From Methanobacteriota archaeon (GTDB lineage: Archaea > Halobacteriota > Methanosarcinia > Methanosarcinales > Methanoperedenaceae), in contig JAHIHJ010000293.1 of NCBI GenBank assembly GCA_018899795.1, positions 1-7,386 on the forward strand: DNA of 7,386 bases, given 5' to 3'. The translations under genes were made by a program, and so were the position numbers. Shown piece after piece: positions 5,653-7,386 of the stretch. Within the stretch, counting starts at the first letter, position 1, and every line of letters starts with the position of its first letter. The notes beneath the pieces were generated by a model. It was not told the DNA's origin. It made no database searches and worked only from the letters and a program-made list of their open reading frames with translations.

Positions 5653-6990
5653 ATTACCAGTACTCCGGCAATTCTCATCGCAGGTACAGGCAGCGGCGTT
5701 GGAAAAACCACAGTAGCCCTGGGTATCATGGCAGCGCTTCGCAGGAAATACAGCGTCCAGCCCTTCAAGGTTGGACCTGACTTCATCGACCCGGGTCACC
5801 ACACGCAGATATGCGGCAGGGCTTCCAGGAACCTGGATAGCTACATCATGGGTGAGAAGGGAGTTAATGAGACTTTCACGCGCGCATCTGCGGATGCAGA
5901 CTTCTGCGTGATCGAGGGCGTGATGGGTCTTTATGACGGACTTGATGCGACAGAGATCGCAAGCACAGCTCATGTCGCCAAGATACTTGACGTGCCTGTG
6001 CTTCTTGTTGTCGATGCGCGCGGGGTATCGAGAAGCATTGCGGCTGTAGTTAAAGGTTTCTCTGAGTTCGATACCGTCAATATCCAGGGGATAATTCTCA
6101 ATAATGCAGGCAGTGAAAGGCATGTGAAACTTGTCAGAGATTCACTTACCAGCGCCAGGATAAAGATCCCTGTCATTGGGTCGCTCCCGAAAAATAAGAA
6201 CATTTCCATCCCTTCGCGGCATCTTGGACTTCATATGGCTTCTGAGAATAACCACAACGCTGAATTGCTTTCAGAGTTCATTGAAAAACATATCGACATG
6301 GAAGCGGTAAATAATATAGCAAATGCTTATTCTCCTCCCTATGTTGAAATAAATGAACCTGAGGAGACCTTCAACGTCAGGGTAGGTATCGCGCAGGACA
6401 GCGCATTCTGTTTTTATTATCAGGATTCGCTTGACGCTCTCAAAAGACAGGGAGCAGACATTGTTTTTTTCAGCCCCATGAATGATGAACTGCCGCAGGT
6501 GGACGGGCTTTATCTTGGCGGTGGGTATCCTGAACTCTATGCAAAAGAGCTTGAATCCTCAAGAACCCGTGACCAGGTAAAAAAAGCAGCAGATGACGGG
6601 ATGCCGATATATGGAGAATGCGGGGCGCTTATGTACCTGAATGAAACGCTAACAACCGACAGGGCATATCGGATGGCAGGCATTCTTGGGGCAGGTTCTA
6701 GAATGACGGATAAGCTGCAGGGGCTGGGTTATACAGAGGCGCAGGTCGTATCTGATTCCCCACTTGCGAAAAAAGGAACCATTATCAGGGGTCATGAGTT
6801 CCATTATTCAGTTACGGATTGCGACAGGGATGCCAGGTTTGCCTATCGATTGAAGCGGGGAAAAGGAATCATCGATGGAAAAGACGGGCTTATTGAGCAC
6901 AATACCCTGGCAGCCTACATGCATACTCATCCTGCTGCTGTTTCTTTTGCCGCATTCTTACGACTCTGCAGCAGATATGAAATGTCTTAA
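5653..6990 (+). CDS. cfbB: Cobyrinate / Ni-sirohydrochlorin a,c-diamide synthase, apparent ATT start
   Basis: This amidotransferase uses ATP and glutamine to convert the a and c acetate side chains of a tetrapyrrole to amides. In methanogens and ANME archaea the CfbB form acts on Ni-sirohydrochlorin for coenzyme F430; the homologous CbiA form serves cobalamin. From an ATT at 5653 the protein has 445 residues, the usual family length. Visible features are P-loop GTGSGVGKTT (11-20), FKVGPDFIDPGHH (38-50), EGVMGLYDG (88-96), LGGGYPE (288-294), nucleophile Cys323 in GECG, and HTH (424-426) in the glutaminase domain. The first ATG in frame after a stop is at 5728, but it would cut off the P-loop, so the true start is upstream. 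No ATG, GTG or TTG exists between the TGA at 5644 and 5728. ATT 5653 follows the SD AGGCGGTGA by six bases. The gene is more GC-rich than the left part. Substrate choice (F430 or B12) cannot be decided from sequence alone. Confidence 0.9.
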   Translation: MTSTPAILIAGTGSGVGKTTVALGIMAALRRKYSVQPFKVGPDFIDPGHHTQICGRASRNLDSYIMGEKGVNETFTRASADADFCVIEGVMGLYDGLDATEIASTAHVAKILDVPVLLVVDARGVSRSIAAVVKGFSEFDTVNIQGIILNNAGSERHVKLVRDSLTSARIKIPVIGSLPKNKNISIPSRHLGLHMASENNHNAELLSEFIEKHIDMEAVNNIANAYSPPYVEINEPEETFNVRVGIAQDSAFCFYYQDSLDALKRQGADIVFFSPMNDELPQVDGLYLGGGYPELYAKELESSRTRDQVKKAADDGMPIYGECGALMYLNETLTTDRAYRMAGILGAGSRMTDKLQGLGYTEAQVVSDSPLAKKGTIIRGHEFHYSVTDCDRDARFAYRLKRGKGIIDGKDGLIEHNTLAAYMHTHPAAVSFAAFLRLCSRYEMS

Positions 6991-7002
6991 AGCTGCATGA
7001 TC

Positions 7003-7007
7003 AAAAA
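7003..7007 (-). terminator. Possible oligo-T terminator for the minus-strand pair
   Basis: Read on the minus strand, TTTTT follows the stop of the small membrane protein gene by four bases. Archaeal transcription often ends at short T runs without a hairpin. The 20-base gap between the convergent genes holds no obvious stem-loop. This is weak evidence. Confidence 0.25.
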
Positions 7008-7010
7008 TTC

Positions 7011-7202
7011 TTATCGAGTTTTAATCTCCGGCATTTCTGCAAGCTTCAATCCCACGATCGACATTATAAGTACATAAAGCAGCAGAGTAGCCGTAAAACC
7101 ATATCCCGGCATCTGCAGGCTGAGCTTTGAGGCTGCTATTAAAATGATCAATAACGCAACCGAACCTACTGACGAAAAAATCTCAATTTGCATCTTCTTC
7201 AT
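7011..7202 (-). CDS. Small two-helix membrane protein, 63 aa
   Basis: This 63-aa protein starts at ATG 7202-7200 on the minus strand. Two hydrophobic segments are clear: about residues 10-28 (SSVGSVALLIILIAASKLSL) and about 34-54 (YGFTATLLLYVLIMSIVGLK). They are joined by a short loop with MPGYG, and the tail is charged (EMPEIKTR). It has no catalytic motif and no known function that I recognise; similar short proteins occur in methanogen-related genomes. The start overlaps the serA stop (ATGA), which supports this ATG over the internal Met at residue 4 and implies translational coupling to serA. It is convergent with cfbB, with 20 bases between the stops. The likely location is the cytoplasmic membrane. 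Confidence 0.75.
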   Translation of the reverse strand: MKKMQIEIFSSVGSVALLIILIAASKLSLQMPGYGFTATLLLYVLIMSIVGLKLAEMPEIKTR

Positions 7203-7386
7203 AAGATCACAAGCCTTGCATCGATAATCCCGTCAACCGATTTTATCTCATCCAGTATCCTTTTATCCACTTCGTTGTCAATATTCAGCACCATTATCGC
7301 TTCGCCTCCAGCCTTTATTCTCCCGACCTGCATCCCTGCGATATTGATATCGTTCTTTCCCAGGATCATGCAGCATGGACCTATGA
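7199..7386 (-). CDS. serA: D-3-phosphoglycerate dehydrogenase, C-terminal ACT domain (partial)
   Basis: The minus-strand frame enters from the right edge and ends at TGA 7201-7199, giving 61 complete codons. The residues NIAGMQVGRIKAGGEAIMVL, then LNIDNEVDKRILDEI and SVDGIIDARLVIL, are the typical C-terminal ACT domain of SerA. SerA oxidises 3-phosphoglycerate in the first step of serine synthesis; the ACT domain binds serine for feedback control in many family members. The catalytic and NAD-binding domains lie beyond the window. The stop overlaps the ATG of the next gene (ATGA). Nothing suggests damage in the visible part. Confidence 0.88.
   Translation of the reverse strand, partial: IGPCCMILGKNDINIAGMQVGRIKAGGEAIMVLNIDNEVDKRILDEIKSVDGIIDARLVIL

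Noticed and set aside
5494..6123. 209-codon minus-strand frame opposite the cfbB 5' half
   Set aside because: It is antisense to a well-conserved enzyme and reads like a shadow of its codons; the His/Cys-rich sequence matches no family I know.
5728..6990. ATG 5728 as the cfbB start
   Set aside because: It would remove the P-loop (GTGSGVGKTT), which is encoded in the same frame just upstream and is essential to this ATPase family.

Overview
The window looks like a piece of a methanogen-type euryarchaeal chromosome, most likely Methanosarcinales and possibly an ANME-2d/Methanoperedens-like lineage. The lineage is an inference. It rests on a CfbB/CbiA-type cobyrinate (or Ni-sirohydrochlorin) a,c-diamide synthase, SD motifs of the GGTGAT type, GTG/TTG starts and AT-rich TATA-like elements. 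No rRNA, tRNA, CRISPR array or complete insertion sequence is visible.

Left part (1-3882), a restriction-modification cassette on the + strand. The tail of an unrecognised gene (to 104) is followed by a 13-codon leader ORF coupled to a 59-aa conserved small protein (250-429). Next come a beta-class type III DNA adenine methyltransferase (mod, 498-2363, GTG start) and a superfamily 2 helicase of the Res type (2365-3882, TTG start, SD inside the end of mod). The helicase motifs are complete, but the protein stops at 505 residues and lacks the C-terminal PD-(D/E)XK nuclease expected of type III Res. The unit as read could methylate and translocate but has no visible nuclease.

Middle part (3883-5650), an AT-rich, decayed stretch. 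It holds two mini-ORFs, a DinD-family (BRO-N-like) gene whose last ~28 codons are displaced by a one-base deletion in a C run, and shreds of a gene ending in a winged-helix domain. It also holds phased AGTTAA repeats and a truncated BRO/antirepressor-like fragment that stops just before the next gene. This reads as the remains of a mobile or defence-associated island.

Right part (5653-7386), conserved and more GC-rich core genes. cfbB/cbiA (5653-6990) must begin upstream of its first ATG, because the P-loop lies before that ATG. The best-placed start is a non-canonical ATT behind a good SD, and the only upstream in-frame ATG is followed by TGA. Convergent on the - strand are the 3' end of serA (ACT domain) and a coupled small two-helix membrane protein.

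The most notable points are the nuclease-less Res, the cfbB start at the island/core junction, the dinD frameshift, and the clustering of two BRO-related genes beside a restriction-modification system.
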